From: Helopsaltes ochotensis
Taxonomy: Eukaryota > Chordata > Aves > Passeriformes > Locustellidae
DNA length: 64,000 bases
Assembly (NCBI GenBank): GCA_013400155.1
Contig: VXBM01000058.1
Location: 1,735,985 to 1,799,984 of the forward strand
Direction of reading: 5' to 3'
Shown here: positions 13,201-26,874 of the stretch, in pieces
Layout of the letters: each line of letters starts with the position of its first letter
How positions within the stretch are numbered: the stretch's first letter is position 1
Program-made: the position numbers and the translations under genes
The notes under the pieces: model-generated
Database searches by the model: none
Seen by the model: the letters and a program-made list of their open reading frames with translations, nothing else
What the model was told of the DNA's origin: nothing

Positions 13201-16200
13201 TGGCATCTCCTTACATTAAGGGCTTGTGCAGCAAGACACAGCACTTGGGGGTGTCAGTGTGGTCACAACAGATCACCCAGGGACAGACTTCACTGGCAGC
13301 CAGTCAACCCCTTCTCTTTAGGCAGCGCCTTGGTGTCACACGTGGGAGCCACCTGCAGATCACTGGGACCCCATGGACAGGAGAAGCAACCACCAGAAAG
13401 CCCTTGCTGAGCTGCCATGGCCTGAGACAGCCTTCCAGAGCAGTCAAAAGGTGTCAGGAGGAAAACCGGGACTTCGTCCTTTAGCTACCCAACACAGGCT
13501 TCTGCTGTTGAATTGCCACCACTGGAAATTATAAGAATGCCCTGTGACACAAGCCAGTGTGCCTGCAGCCCTGTCCTTTCTGATGCAGACTTTAAAAGAT
13601 GGATTTCATCAGAACTAAAGCAAGACTACTTTTGCAGCTGCAAGGATCAGAGAATGAGCCAGAGTGACACTGGGGGGCTGATGCTGTCTCACTAAAACTC
13701 CTGTGCTTCCCTGAAGAGCTGGCTCAGAAAGTAGAGGCTAACAGCCTCTCCAAAGAGGGGCTTGCCAGATAAAGTTGTTCTGGGACAATTTTTCTGGGGA
13801 AGTGACCTGCAGTTTGGCTTTGCTAAAGCTTGGTAAAAACATCCACATTCATACATCCCGATGAATTTGAATGAACAGAAAGATTCACAGCTCTTGCTGG
13901 GGCAAGGTGCAGAGGCCAAAGACCGCACTTCAGGACAACCTGTCCCAACCTTCCCAGAGCGACATCCCACAACACAGTAATGCACCTGTATGGGCATACT
14001 TCAGCACTACATTATCAGAGATACTCATTGAACATAGACTCAGATTTGAGCTCATTCTTAGCCTGGTGAGAACTGCTTATTTATTTGGTATTGTGGGGAG
14101 TTCTTCAATTTTACAGCTAGGGTTTCACATTGGCTAAAAATTAATATTTCTTTCCATTAAAGAAACAGCAATGGAAGAAGTTACCATTCTGAAAACGGGT
14201 GAAACCACTGCTTTTCTCTGTTTACTGCCCATATTTAATTTACCAGATGCATGCCTTTAAAACCAAGAAATTTTATAGCTTAGGATGGCATATATCTTAT
14301 ATTGCCTACATAATAGCTGTGGTGACACCAAGAAATGAAAATTTCATTGTGGCAGAAACTACATTTGCACCCAAAATTAATTGCAGTATTTATCTCAAAG
14401 TGCAAACCAACACAAAACATTTTAGAAAAAGAGACATAAAAAGAATCAATAACACATGCTGGTCAGCCTTACATTAACATCAGCATACATTAATAATGGC
14501 ATCATAACACAGGAACACCGAACACAGCTACTTTAAAAGAATGCATCATTTTCAAGCAAGCACAGCTGTTAATTCTCTTACTAGAAAAACTGCATATTTC
14601 TATACAATTTCATTTTTTCAGTTGTGCGGATTTTCGGGTTTTTTGTTTGTTTATACATTATCAGTTAAAATGCATGTAATGTAGATTTGGACAGTGAGAG
14701 GGAAATGAAAATAACCAATATTAGACCTTTAGGAAGAAACCAGAGGTCAAAGCTCTCGTGTCACTTCCAAATGCCCTTAAAACTGCATTTGACAAGAAAA
14801 TACATTCAGCTTATTTTGTGCATAGCTTAGAATTCAGGGCAGCCCACAGCTCTCCCCCTTCCAAGTGTTTGGGAATGGTAAACAAATTGGCAGATAATTA
14901 CATTCCGTCTCTTAGCAACCCTAAATGTCTTGAACTTATTGGGCTTTTCTTTCTGATGTGCACTGGTAATGACATTATTTCCACAAATTTTAGACCCAGT
15001 CTGACAAACCCTCTTCTTACAGAACCTCCTGGATCAGCATACAGTTTAATGGCAGCAAAGATCAGCTGTGAAAGCTACCATCTTGTTTGTAATCTCTTGG
15101 GAAGACAATTCACAATAAATACATACTGAGGAAAAAACAAATGACTAAGTAGGAAGAGGCTAGTCAAAATATTTTGTCACGAGCCTAAATAGCCTTTTCC
15201 ATGCCATAACTGCAAACAAACAATACAGAAACCTGTTGTTTAAACACAAACCTTTAGACAGCAAAGTTCATTAGTTAGCTGAATTAATGAAATTTAAAAT
15301 TTTAGAATAGAAGAGAGGTTCAGGCCAGTTTCTCAGGAAAAGAATTGACTGCGGTAATCTTTTCTGAAAATGCAATCCCAGTTGTAGACATGAAGGAATT
15401 CTAAAAAGCCAGTTCATGAAAGGGGAAATATTGCTGCCACTCCTCCCCTTCTGCAGACACAGCACAACACAGCAGCAGCAGCTTGCTGGGAGCGGTTGTC
15501 AAAATCTTCACTACATTTTAGTGGAGTGGAGAGAGCCTTTGTTCAGTGCCTTCCCTGGAAATACAATCTCTAAGTTTCCTGTCCCTCTTAATAATATATC
15601 AGAACAGGTATTAATAACAAAAGATGCTGAAAAATCAGTACTGCCATAAAATACAATAAAAACAGTAACCTAGAATACCTTCTTCTGCCAAAAGAGTTTT
15701 CGTTACACATTCCCTTACATGTCTCCTCATTTAAAGGCTGATTTTGTATTAGAATCTGTCTACAATCGCTGGCAGAGATATATGGACACACTTTGTCACT
15801 GTGTCCCTAGTAACACAGATAATATTTCTTCTCTGTTTAGTGGTCGATTTAGGTACAAATACCTCTCTAAATTAATTCCCAAAGCAGGTTATTGTTCCCT
15901 TACCATAGATCTTCCCCAAAATGGTAACCAAATAATAAACTCATTTGAAATAGAAGGAATAAGCAGTCTCTCACTGAATATTGTTAATTATCAGTATTTG
16001 CACCTTGACTGATTACTTGGGAAATGAAGATGAAAATCTGAAAGCCTGGAACTGGACACTGAAAATAGATTTTCCTCAAGGTCAAAAGCAACACCATAAA
16101 TCACAAAAATTAACTTCAGCACATGGACTTAAGAGTTAGTCTCTCTATAATGCTTGATAAATTACATCTGCATAGCAGACAGGAGCCTAAATAACTTCAA

Positions 16201-17270
16201 GGGGTTTTGGCAATAACTAATTAGGACAAATGCAGTATTTCAGTGTTTTGTTGCTGTACAGTGTGCTCCATCTTAGTCAGGCACCCGGTGGTATAGCTGG
16301 GCTCACACAAAGTTCTTGGCACAAAATCCTCAGGTTCCAACTAGATGAGAAAGAAAAACCGCATCGCTTCAGTCAGGCATCTGACAGAGGAGAGGCAAAG
16401 AGAAGGGGAAAGTGACTCCTTCCCATTGTTTTAGTAAAGATCAGTTTTTCAGGAGCTCCTTTCCAAGTACAGACTGTGCCAGTGGGCGGCAGAGCTGACC
16501 CTGAGAGCAGCATATGCTGCACCTGCCCTATGGCAAAGGAACCAGGGCAGCACGGCACTACTGCTGTTCCCGCCGTGCACATTAAGGTGCAGGCAGACAC
16601 TCAACTCCTGCCGCCTCTTCACTTCTCCTTGCACACCACCACTCATTCCTGTGAGACTGCAGCCCCCCAGATTTCCTAATCAAGTGCCTCACAAGTGCCT
16701 TTTAAACAAGCTAAGTTAGGGAAAACTTGTATCAGTCTACATTTTGCTGGGTAAGGAGCCGGAGATCATTGCCATCATCATCTGGTCTAAGAGGAAGTAT
16801 GTAAAGGAGCAAAGGTCTGTTTGGAATGCTTTGTTGATAATGGAATGGACCAGGGCTGATTTTGATTTTTTTTTTTTTTGCTCTGTCCTCATTTACTTTT
16901 CTGATATCTAGTAGAATCTAGGAGGTGAGAGCAAAAAATGTTTCCAGAAAAATAATACAGTTTACTCAACTGCAAAGAGCTCCTTAATATCTAATTTTAA
17001 AAATCATAATTAAAACCCCCACTACTTTATCTTCACATATAGATTTTTTTCAAATGAAAGGCAAACAGAAGGAAAGAAAAAGCTATGATCAAAGCCTTTT
17101 CATCCATTTTTTAAAATGCTCAAAACAGCATCTAAGAGGAGAGGAAGGAAGGCAGGCAAGGTGATGCTGGTGAAAGCACGGATGCTCAAAGGCAGTTTCC
17201 CTTTAAGGAGCATCACATGGGCGCTGGTGTGTGTGTGCTCAATAAGCCATGCAGCTCTTTGGCTGAAGCA
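7241..17270. other. Non-coding, AT-rich
   Basis: Ten kilobases without a credible exon. It holds short homopolymers (T11 near 9,787; T14 at 16,866-16,879) and an imperfect 22-bp palindrome at 12,551-12,572 (GTTTACATAT and its near complement). Slightly GC-richer patches at 11,750-12,060 and 13,190-13,480 give 70-100 codon frames that look accidental. Confidence 0.55.
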
Positions 17271-17291
17271 GCGCTGTCATGTGAGCCAGGG

Positions 17292-17306
17292 GTTGCCATG
17301 GCGAGC
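17292..17306. promoter_or_regulatory. RFX X-box-like palindrome
   Basis: GTTGCCATGGCGAGC matches the RFX X-box (GTTGCCATGGCAAC) at the first eleven positions and departs from it in the last three. It lies 23 bp before the RE1-like site, in a short CpG-containing patch (17,270-17,365) unlike its AT-rich surroundings. That combination suggests a small regulatory module, although the imperfect right half may not bind RFX proteins well. Confidence 0.3.
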
Positions 17307-17328
17307 ACACATGCGGCTCCCGATCCGC

Positions 17329-17347
17329 TTCAGCACCACGGCAGCGC
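17329..17347 (+). promoter_or_regulatory. RE1/NRSE-like site (REST binding motif) with one base missing
   Basis: The 19 bases TTCAGCACCACGGCAGCGC match the well-known RE1 consensus TTYAGCACCNNGGACAGNGCC through the whole left half and the central GG. They then continue CAGCGC, lacking the single A of GGACAG. REST/NRSF binds such elements to silence neuronal genes outside neurons. The site lies about 10.1 kb downstream of the coding exon and 17.6 kb from the putative first exon, inside the presumed second intron. The one-base deletion shifts the two half-sites relative to each other and may weaken binding. Confidence 0.55.
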
Positions 17348-17407
17348 AATTCAGATTAGCAACGCGCAAATATGATTTCCTAGGGAAAAAAAAAAAAAAA
17401 AAAAAAA

Positions 17408-17455
17408 NNNNNNNNNNNNNNNNNNNNNNNNNNNNNNNNNNNNNNNNNNNNNNNN
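17408..17455. other. Assembly gap (48 N)
   Basis: Forty-eight unknown bases directly follow a run of 22 A (17,386-17,407). Sequencing or assembly probably failed in the homopolymer. True length and content are unknown. Any open frame drawn across it has no meaning. Confidence 0.99.
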
Positions 17456-20234
17456 AACAGAGTTTGGACGTAAAGCTGAAACAATTAAAATGGTCTCTGA
17501 AATGGTGTTTATTATAAACTGCTGAAAAAACCTTTAATTTCAGAACAATAGCCATGTAACAAACACTAGCAGTTCAATCTTCGATAGCAGCTGCAATTTG
17601 ATATAAACTGCAGTACATGAATTTCAGAATATTTTTCCATTTAAGTACCAAGAATATTGAATTTCTTCTTCAGCCCTTTAATCACTTACAACTGGAAGGG
17701 AGAAGAACGGGAGATGGCTGTTCCAGTGAAATAAAAATCATGTCAAACCAACCCTAAAATTCACTCATTGCATTTCTTAATGTGGTAATCCACAGGCTGA
17801 CATTCATTGCAGGGAATTTCTGTGAAAGGTGTTCCTGACACGAGGTAGCATTTTATCATCAGAGTCCTAACATCTGGTCCCAAAATTAAGCAGCTTGCTA
17901 GTACAGCAGGCTAATGAAGAGCTGCATCGTGTGGGCTGCCATTCCTAACTTGGTGATGGAATGCAGCTGGGGCTGCTTGCAACCCAAAGGCAGTTTAATT
18001 GAGGGGATTCTGTTTATGTAGGGGCAGCCATAGGACTGTTTTACCAGATTGAGGTCAATTCCATCAAGGCGTGGTGTTCTTGCACTTTCAGGAACCTCAC
18101 TATGACGCCAGGATCTAACATAAAATATTCAGAGACTTCTGGCATACCAGGGCCCTCAGTACACATACAGGGGATATTCCTGTGTGCTGCTGCTTTCAGA
18201 GACAAGATTCTTTCAGTATTTCCTTCCCACCAGAAAACCAAATAAAAATTCAATTTTAGTTAAAGACAAATGGATTCCCCATGCCTCTACATGGCCTTCC
18301 TAACTCTACCCACCACTCATAAGGGTTGCTCTCGAACCTTACAGCACCATTCAGCCTGTAATTGCTACCAACCCAGGGCATGTGGAAGTGCAGAGCTCCC
18401 TCAGCAAAGAAAGATCATGATGTTGTCTTTGTTCTTTCCCCTCATTAGAAGATACTCTGTTGGGGCTTCATGGGTTAATTTCAGATTCCTTTTTTTTTTA
18501 ACCTTATGTTTCTTACTGCACCCCAACACATCTAACTTTCAACACATACTATAGGTTTTTCTCCAATAGCAGTAGAAGGGAAAATCTCCGTTGCAAATCA
18601 TTTGCTGATTTAAAGGAATCAGAATACTAAAGCACAAAGTGATGCTCCAGGATTTCCTCTCCATTAGAGTGAGCAGCATTTAGCATTGATTGCTATTATT
18701 TTTAATGGGATGTCCAAAATATTGAAGACCTACATCACTACTGATCCAATGAAGATGCTTCTCCCACAACAAAACTGCATAACAGATTATATGAATTTTT
18801 ACTGAAACTACACCTTAAATCTCTCTGCCTACAGAAGATGAATCTCAAAATCTAACCATTAAAATATTTGATGCAGTCTCAGGATGAAAATAACTGATTT
18901 TTTTTGTGCTACTGAGTTTTATTAAGGACAAAATTGTTGATATCTCGCTCAAATTCATCTCATCACCAAAAATTAGAAAAATGAGATCACCAGTCAGGCT
19001 CCAGCTAATGTAATTTTGGGGTTAGCAGACTAATTTTTTAATTAGCCCCTCTTCGTTTACTTATTCAGACATGCTTGTTGTGGATGGCTGCAGGATTGTC
19101 TCATGTCAGAGTCACAAAACTGAGCATAAGATAAACAACTTCTCACACTCCTCAATACCTCTCTTTCAGCCCTGAGCATTCTGCAAACAGCAGGAATTTG
19201 CTACCCCATAGCTGCACACAGAGAAGCAAAACAAACTTTGTTTAATTATAGAAGATTATTCTCTAGATGGGCTACATTTTAAACAATCTCTTTTTGAAGT
19301 ACTAAAGGACTCAGCAGTTTCCTTTTGTCTTTAAAGATTCAATTAAAAGTATGTTTCCGAAATTAAATTACAGCATGAAATTAGCTAAGGGTATGAAATA
19401 CGGCATTTGCCCTGGCATTCAGGGGAAGGCTATTCAAAGCAATTCACTTAATGGCTTCAACATGTGATCTCAACTTAATAACTAAAGTGCCCTCAGCTCA
19501 CAGAGGATCTGCTGGTGAGATGTGCCCTGTATAATCCACCAAAAAGAGAAATGGATTAAACCCAGGTAAATCTTATTAATTTATGGAAAACCCTGCAGTT
19601 ACTCTCATTTTTGATCTTTTAAAATGCTACCATTTTGTCAAGAAAAACACTTGTTGGCAGGACTATTTCTGTGGGTTTTAGCTGGCTTTGGCCTTCTCAA
19701 TCACATTCCGGCAGCATCTGCCGGGGTCCATTGGAAGTGTTTGCTCCTCTGCAGCTTTCAGAGAGAACTGCTGGATGTAATTCATCACAACCACTGGGGA
19801 CACACTTCAGTTTATTCTGTGCTGCACTAATATAGGGAAGGAAATGAGCAATCCCCTAACTCCTCAGCTGCCCCTTTAGTCACCCGTGGGTACAATTTCA
19901 GCTCATGCTGTGAGCTGTCTTTGCTCTGCATGCACTGGGTTCATTTTCCAGAGGAATCTGATTTCCATGTGGAGTCCTTGGGTGCTGTGCAATGAAAAGG
20001 GAAATGAAAACCAATTCCACCGACATCCACCTTCTGTGGGACCTGTGCTGATTGCCAGGTTCCTGGCAGCTCTCGGGGGCTGCAGCACCTGCCCAGCCCA
20101 GCAGGGCTCTCCCGAGGGCTGAGCTGGGCTTTACTCTTCCTGAAGGAAGGCCCCGTGCTTTGAGAACACCACACAAAGGACTTTTTATAGTTGGTTGGTG
20201 TTATGGGGGGCTTTTTATGGGGAGGGTTTTGTGC

Positions 20235-20263
20235 ATTTATTTATTTTTATATATATATTTTTT
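20235..20263. repeat. AT-rich (TTTA)/(TA) tract
   Basis: ATTTATTTATTTTTATATATATATTTTTT-type low complexity; nothing else is evident here. Confidence 0.75.
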
Positions 20264-22734
20264 AACTGACTTTGTTAAGGATTACAACTTAAATTAGTGT
20301 AGAAAGCCAGAAGGAAAAATAAAAGCATTCTCAAATTAACTGTAAAACCCACAGCTAATAATGTCTCTGCAATCCACTTCTTCTCTAATCTCTCATTGCT
20401 CCTATTTTAATCCAATCACACAAAAATCTAATCACTGTACATACATATTCCTCTTTTCATACAAATTTTAGCCACTGATGCAACATAACTTGACAACAAG
20501 ATACCCTTCACCTCTGCTACAGAAGTGGTGTGACATTCTCTTTTTTCAGAGGCATACCCAAGAGCAGACTCTCTACTTTAGATTAAGAAAATAAACATCC
20601 CAATTGATTAACCAAGTATTATATTATGTTTCCCTGTGAAAGAATAGAAATTAATAAATAAATAGAAGTATGCATAGCCTGTCAGGAGGGTGCTGAGGAG
20701 AACATGCAAAGGGCACAGATGCCTGCCAGCTGGATGGGGCTTAAAGCAATCTTTATTAATATTAAATCCAGCCAAATACAGCTGTGATTCATGGCCCTGA
20801 AAAGAGCAATGAACTGAGCTATTTTGCTCAAAGAAAACATTTGTTTTTCTTCAGCTTTATGAACAGTTATTGTTAAATGATGGATTTTCCTGAAGGTACA
20901 GAAAGACTCACTCTTCCTATTCTAATGCTGGCCCAAAGCATCAGTTCTGCTGGGTTCTCAGACTGGGGCTGTGTGTTCCCAGCGTCTAGCACAATGTCTA
21001 GCTACAATTTTGCTACAATGGGTAGTGAGATTTCTTTCTACAGTTTGTTTTTTTTCTTTTTTCAAGTATCTGTCCTCCAGGTTGGAACACGAACTCTAAA
21101 TTTGGGTCACGGGCAATTACAAAATTTGTCAGGGGTCAATGAACTTCAGCATGGAGCACTTTTTGGTTACTGGAAAACTTGAGCGGGAACAGATCGATGT
21201 TTTTCATTTACATATGAATTACTAAATGTATTTCTCTATTAATGAAGTCCATCCTAAAATAGTTATAAAAACTTAATCTGGGCGTGCTTGAATAATCTTC
21301 CTTATTTTTTATCCAGTCTTCATAATTACAGTTTTAATGAAATTCTGCTCTACTCTTTGCAATTTTGTAACATCCTTGAAGACATTTTCCAAACAAATGC
21401 AAACATTTGACTGCAAATAATGGCACCACCAGAACTCTACAGGATCGTGCAAAATATCTCTATTTCCACAGCTCTACAGGCATCTCTCTTGCTAAGAGGG
21501 CTTTTGGGTTAGAAGAAATGAAGGATAATTTTAACTACATCCTGTTGCTGAAGAGCAATTAAAAGATAGTGAGAGCAGAGACTGGAAATAGAAGTGGAGT
21601 GGGAACAAATGGCTACAAAACTGTCCACTAAGATCCACAGAGCCCCAAGCATCCCTCAGCAGTGGTGTGCCAAGGACTGTGTCCCCGTGGTACAGCACAC
21701 CTCCAGGGTGTGCCCAGGCAGCTCCAGCCTCCAGGCTGGATGGGAACCCACGCCCAGATGGAATTGGAGCAAGGCCAGCTCACTCATTTACACAAGGGGT
21801 CAGGCAGTCCTGTGAATAACAACAGCCATGAGACACTTCCACTGGGTTTTAACAAGAACTGGGATCTGGAACCCCTTTAGAAACCTTCTGGGCTCTCTGT
21901 GATGCCGCACTCCCAATGTGCTCTTAAATAGAGCAAATGAATCCTGAGAGAAAAAAATGCACCCACCTACATAGTGGGTCTGAGCAATCTGTGGAATAAT
22001 GAAGGGGAAGAGCATGTGAACTCCCTGAGAAGAAGTAAAGGTTGTAGGCAGAAGCCCTAAAAGGGAAGAGTTCTTGAAAATGACAAGATTTAGACAGCAA
22101 ACTTTCAATGATTTCTGCTTTATGTTCTTGGTCTTTTGGATTGTGTGGCTGGATATCAGCCTCTATGGTAAATTTTAAACAACATTAATCACATGACTGT
22201 TCTAAAATAAAACTTCTCTGAATAACAGCAATATAAAATAGTTTGCATTGTGTCTGTTGTTTATTTTGTGTGGCAATAATACAGGCAGCCATATGGATAT
22301 GAGCATTTGGAAGGGAGGATTTGTTGGCTAAATCATCACATCTGTTTACTTATAAAAGCAACAAAAATACATTTGGAGGTCACTGACTGCACAACCATTT
22401 TACTTACTCTTGGTGAAAAAAACCTATCAATGCTACTCTTTCTACATTGAACCAATTACAAAACACACCCCAGGATATTTTCATGAGAAAAAGGTTTTGA
22501 AATCATAGAAAAATATTAGTCTCTATCACACCTCATCGGCCCCTTTCACCATAACAGTGGTATCAGAGCAATAACTTAATCTAGGATGAAATAAGCATGC
22601 AACATGTCCAGGAGGAAGATAAAGAAAACAACAGTGCCCCAGTTAAGCTCCCTCATAGCACAAACCTTTTGATCAAAGGAGCGCGTACCACTGACCTCAA
22701 AAGACACATTCACCAAGTGAACTCGGATTTGAAT

Positions 22735-22823
22735 TAAAACCAAAAACAAACAGAAAAGCCCCCAAACAAAACAAAAAAGAAAAAAACTGAAACAAACAAA
22801 CAAACCCAAACAAACAAAAAACC
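22735..22823. repeat. A-rich (AAAC)n-like tract
   Basis: About 90 bp with almost no T or G, built from AAAC, AAAAC and AAAACCC units. The long minus-strand open frame here, rich in Phe, Val and Cys, is a by-product of this composition and not a gene. Confidence 0.8.
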
Positions 22824-24607
22824 TCCACAACTTACATCAACACACCGAGCCAAAAACAATGGGTTGACAAGCTTGTAATGTATATATCTCAATAATGTGT
22901 TTAAAGGTATTTCAGCTGAGGCTCTCACCGTTACCCATAATATTTAATGCACTTCTTTCACCATTTTTTTTGAGGTCAGGCTATAAGCATCTAACAAGCA
23001 TAATTATTCCCGCAAATCTAGAAACGCGCAGTTTACTACACAGAATTTCAACTACAGACAGATGTTTAGAGAAAAAAGAAATTCTTTGCCATTTAAACAT
23101 TCTTTCACCTAAAGTACTGTTCTGATTTCAAGACATAGTTATAAAAATTAAGTTCATAATGAAATTATTTTAGGTTATTTTTTATTCTGGTAGAAATATT
23201 TTGGTAGAAACGCTTCAGCATGTCCATATAGTCTAAGATTACACACATTTTCTCAGCTGAACAGAGCTTTTGGCAGTGAATAATCCCATGCATAGAAGCC
23301 TTTTTATATTTTTTTACTGTCACCCACGCTTGATAACAAATTTCAGCTGAAGGACACATAATTTACGTCTTGCTCACGAAGGAAACTAAGGATAGGAATG
23401 ACAGAAAACTACAAAAAGATAATACCTGAATTCAATTACTTCCATGACCACTTAAAAAGAGGAAAAAAGACAAGACAAAAATGTGATCTTACTTTTGCTG
23501 ATGGGTTAGTCTTCAGCACTTGGTTTGCCGAAGAAAGGAGAGGTTATGACAGCTGTTCAATACAATTCCTTCTTTACTACAAGAGCTTAACTCTGCCACT
23601 GGCTGGCTGGCCCATTTCTGCTAGCTTTAGCACACAACAGTGCTCCTAAAAGCTCCTCCTCTTGACAGCATCTGTCTGGATACAAGTACAAGCAAGGCTT
23701 TCCATAGAGCCATTTAGGTCCTGGGAACGAGCTACAAGTGAGGGAAACCATTAGGAGTAAATATTTTGATGACTAAGTCCAGGATTTGGCAGGCAGAAAT
23801 TCATGCCCACTGTCACCACCGGCTTTACAGTAGAGTAGTCATATCTTCAAGTGTTAAAAGTGAAAATGATGACTTCCCTGACAGAAAGAGTAACTTGAAT
23901 GATGCATAAGAAATAGAAGCCAGACCTTTGAAAGCATGCAATCCTTAAAAGTTTAACTCTGATTAATGCAACGTGTCTGAGCCTTGAGATGAGGAGGGTT
24001 CATTGTTTCTTACCAAGCTTTTATATTTGTGCAATTAAAAAGGGAAAACATTGGTGAAGTATCCACAAAAAACAATAATAAAGTATCTAAATATGTGCAT
24101 TTCAGTTATGGATGAGTCAGAAAGCAACTGCTCATTCTAACAGATGCCCTATATAAACTTCAAATACTCACCTTTTTCCTGGCACCCACAATAGCTGAGG
24201 GAAATCTACCTTCTGTTCCCAGAAATGCTGCCTACAGCTGATATTGTATCATGGCAAATGTACATTGCATGGTATTGCCAGTGAAAATGATACTGCTCCA
24301 GAACTTCAATTACACTTTATAGGCTCTGTGGGCAATATGCCAGTACCTTCTCTTAATCTGGACACAGCTCCCTGAATAGACAATGATCATGTAATGAGAC
24401 CAGATGAATGAAAGATGGAAGAAAAAACGTCTATACATTAGGTCCTATATACATATGTATTTTTTGTGTCTTACTCTCAGCTACTAATCAGCACATTAAC
24501 CTTATTTTCTCCGCATGAGCGCTGAGCACCATGCTAAAATTAGGTCAGAAATTCAGATCAGATCAGCTGACTCAACCCAGCAAGATTAGACAAAGACTAG
24601 TTGCTGC

Positions 24608-24625
24608 TTTTTTTTCCCCCCCCCC
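24608..24625. repeat. T8 joined to C10
   Basis: A pyrimidine tract of eight T followed by ten C. Low-complexity sequence only; no AG acceptor or exon-like frame follows it closely. Confidence 0.85.
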
Positions 24626-24800
24626 AATCCAATACGCTGTGTTTATCTCCCGCAATGTACAATGGATCCATACATTTTTCCCCACAATTAACCTATCAGA
24701 AGCAGACACCATGAGACAGCAATGACACTGAAGGTACATCAGGGCTACTGAAGAAACACAGCCTAATGTATCCTCTGGAAAGAAAAACCTACAGTCTAAC

Positions 24801-24816
24801 TTTTTTTTTTTTTTTT
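24801..24816. repeat. T16 homopolymer, followed by AG
   Basis: Sixteen T followed by AGGTC. It resembles a polypyrimidine tract plus AG, but no coding-like frame follows it on the plus strand. Confidence 0.85.
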
Positions 24817-26786
24817 AGGTCATTTTTCAGATCTTGTTTCCAAACTGCTCAGACTAATGCATTTCAATGAACTGAAGTCATTCAGCATAGTTATGAGATG
24901 ATTTAGGTAAATAACAGCTGCTTCTAAATAGTGTTGTATGTGACTACAACCATTTTATTAGACAATATATTACTCATTATTATGTTGTTAATATACACAA
25001 CCAGCCTTCTTCTAATAGAGACCATCTGAACACTAAAATTGAATAGCTTCTAAATAATTCAATAACTGGACTAATTCTCTGTAGGTGCCAAAGACTTCTG
25101 GCTGCTTTATTTTAGTTCTCACATGCAAAAGAAGAGTATTTGTGGGAACCCACTCTCCTCCTCAAAAATCTACCTGCAGTTAATCACAGGGGATGACTCG
25201 CTTGTTGCTAAGGAGATTGCTTTCAGCTATTGGGAGTCTCCAGACTGGTGGCAGTTACCACTGCACATGTGCACCACTTGCTATCTAGGCCACGCTCTCA
25301 GGAATTAGGGACAGTATAAAACCCACCAAGATAAGGTAAAGACATAAAGAATATAGTACAGAACAAAGAAGAAATCAATGATCCTACTTTACCCTTTCCT
25401 GACTGCTGCATTTTTCAATAGGCGACATGGTCTTGCATGAATCTCTGGAGGTTACTACAGGGAGCTGACTCAATTGCAGTCAGCCTAAGTGTCTTCAGGC
25501 ATGGTGGTTCCTTTAGTCAAATCAGGTATTTGCCCTTGGTCTGCCATTTCTTTTCATTTTTCCAACCAAAGGTTGATGGCAAGCATCTTTTTTTACCTCT
25601 CCAGGTTTACATGGGAGAAATCAAAAAACAATTTAAAGGGAGTGTTTTTCAAGATTTCCTGAGGTGTTTTCCTACTTAGTTTCCTCAGGCAGATATTGTT
25701 CTTCCCCTCAGTGTTACTGAGATAAGCCAAGTGGGGAGGGATCAGAGGGGATCACTGCAAACATAGTTTCCCACAGAAGAGCACTGCCTTGAGGAAATGT
25801 TGATATCTCCAAACCACATACAAATACGTGCTGTTCCTCTAATAAGCCCACTGTGTTGCTGGTCCTCTACCTCCTGTCTTCTGGCTCTGTGACTGAGCAT
25901 AAATATTCTGTTCTCATTGATCTCAGTTGAGTGTGGGCAAAAATTTCATGGTTTGGCTCAGCCCTAAATCGTCTGTACTTATCCAGAGCTCTTCATCAAA
26001 TCGCTTTGCCAGGATCAATGAACAAAACCACGCAAACCAACTACAGTGTAGTAAATACTGTCACTACTGTTCAAATGAGGTAGAAAACCTTGGCTAGAGA
26101 ACTGTAAAGAATCAGGTAGGTCCACAAGTTATTCTCTCATGTCCCAAGAAACCTACTCATAACAAAATCTTTTCTGGTACTTAGTAACCTTTATGGTCAC
26201 ACATATAAAAGTACATGCAAGCAGTTTAGCCAGAGTACAGCCTAATTAGTTGTATTCACCTTAATTTCATATTATTTTTATCACTCCAATGATATTACTG
26301 ACAATTCAAACAGTTCCACTTCCTGAAACATAAAGCAGCCCTATTTTCACTATAATTCCTTCATCTCCCTCCTCTCACAAATTGTGTGTGCTGCTCTTTT
26401 CTTTTTAATGTTCCATCAAAATTATCAGACTACCGAGGCGTTGCTTGACTGTTCACAGCACAGCATGTCTGTTATACCTGGATGTACAGTACCCAAGACA
26501 TAGCATAAAATTTAATCACTTAAACTGAAATACAGAAGATTCATGCTGGGGGAAAAAAATTCAAAGGACCTCCTATCAGTTTATGCTCAAGCCATCCATT
26601 TGCATATAACAGTTAAGGATTTGGATAGAGGAGTTACCTCTATTACAGAATTTTACCTTCACCTCAAGAAAAATCAATTTTTTGTAACGGTAAATGTATA
26701 TGTAATAAATATTTATATCTATTCCATTCAACCTTCTTTGCCTCTCCAAGAGGCTGAAGAGATTTCATTGATATCCATTGGCACAA

Positions 26787-26874
26787 GAGGCCGGATCATG
26801 CAAGTGCTCCTCTCATTAACTGTCAATTAAAATCAATGGAATTGTTCAAGAAGAGCCATTATAGGGTTCTGCCC
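26787..26874. repeat. Possible second member of the old palindromic repeat
   Basis: The stretch starts GAGGCCGGATCATGCAAG, has a middle of AAAATCAATGGAATTG, and ends GGGTTCTGCCC. This is a decayed version of a long palindrome whose ends resemble GGCC.GATCCTGCA and its complement. The arms no longer pair well. Assignment is by resemblance only. Confidence 0.3.

Noticed and set aside
17116..17517. Plus-strand 133-codon frame and its minus-strand counterpart across the gap
   Set aside because: Both run through the poly-A and 48 N, so the frames are artificial.
22576..22928. Phe/Val/Cys-rich minus-strand frames resembling membrane proteins
   Set aside because: They are the translation of an (AAAC)n-like simple repeat on the opposite strand.
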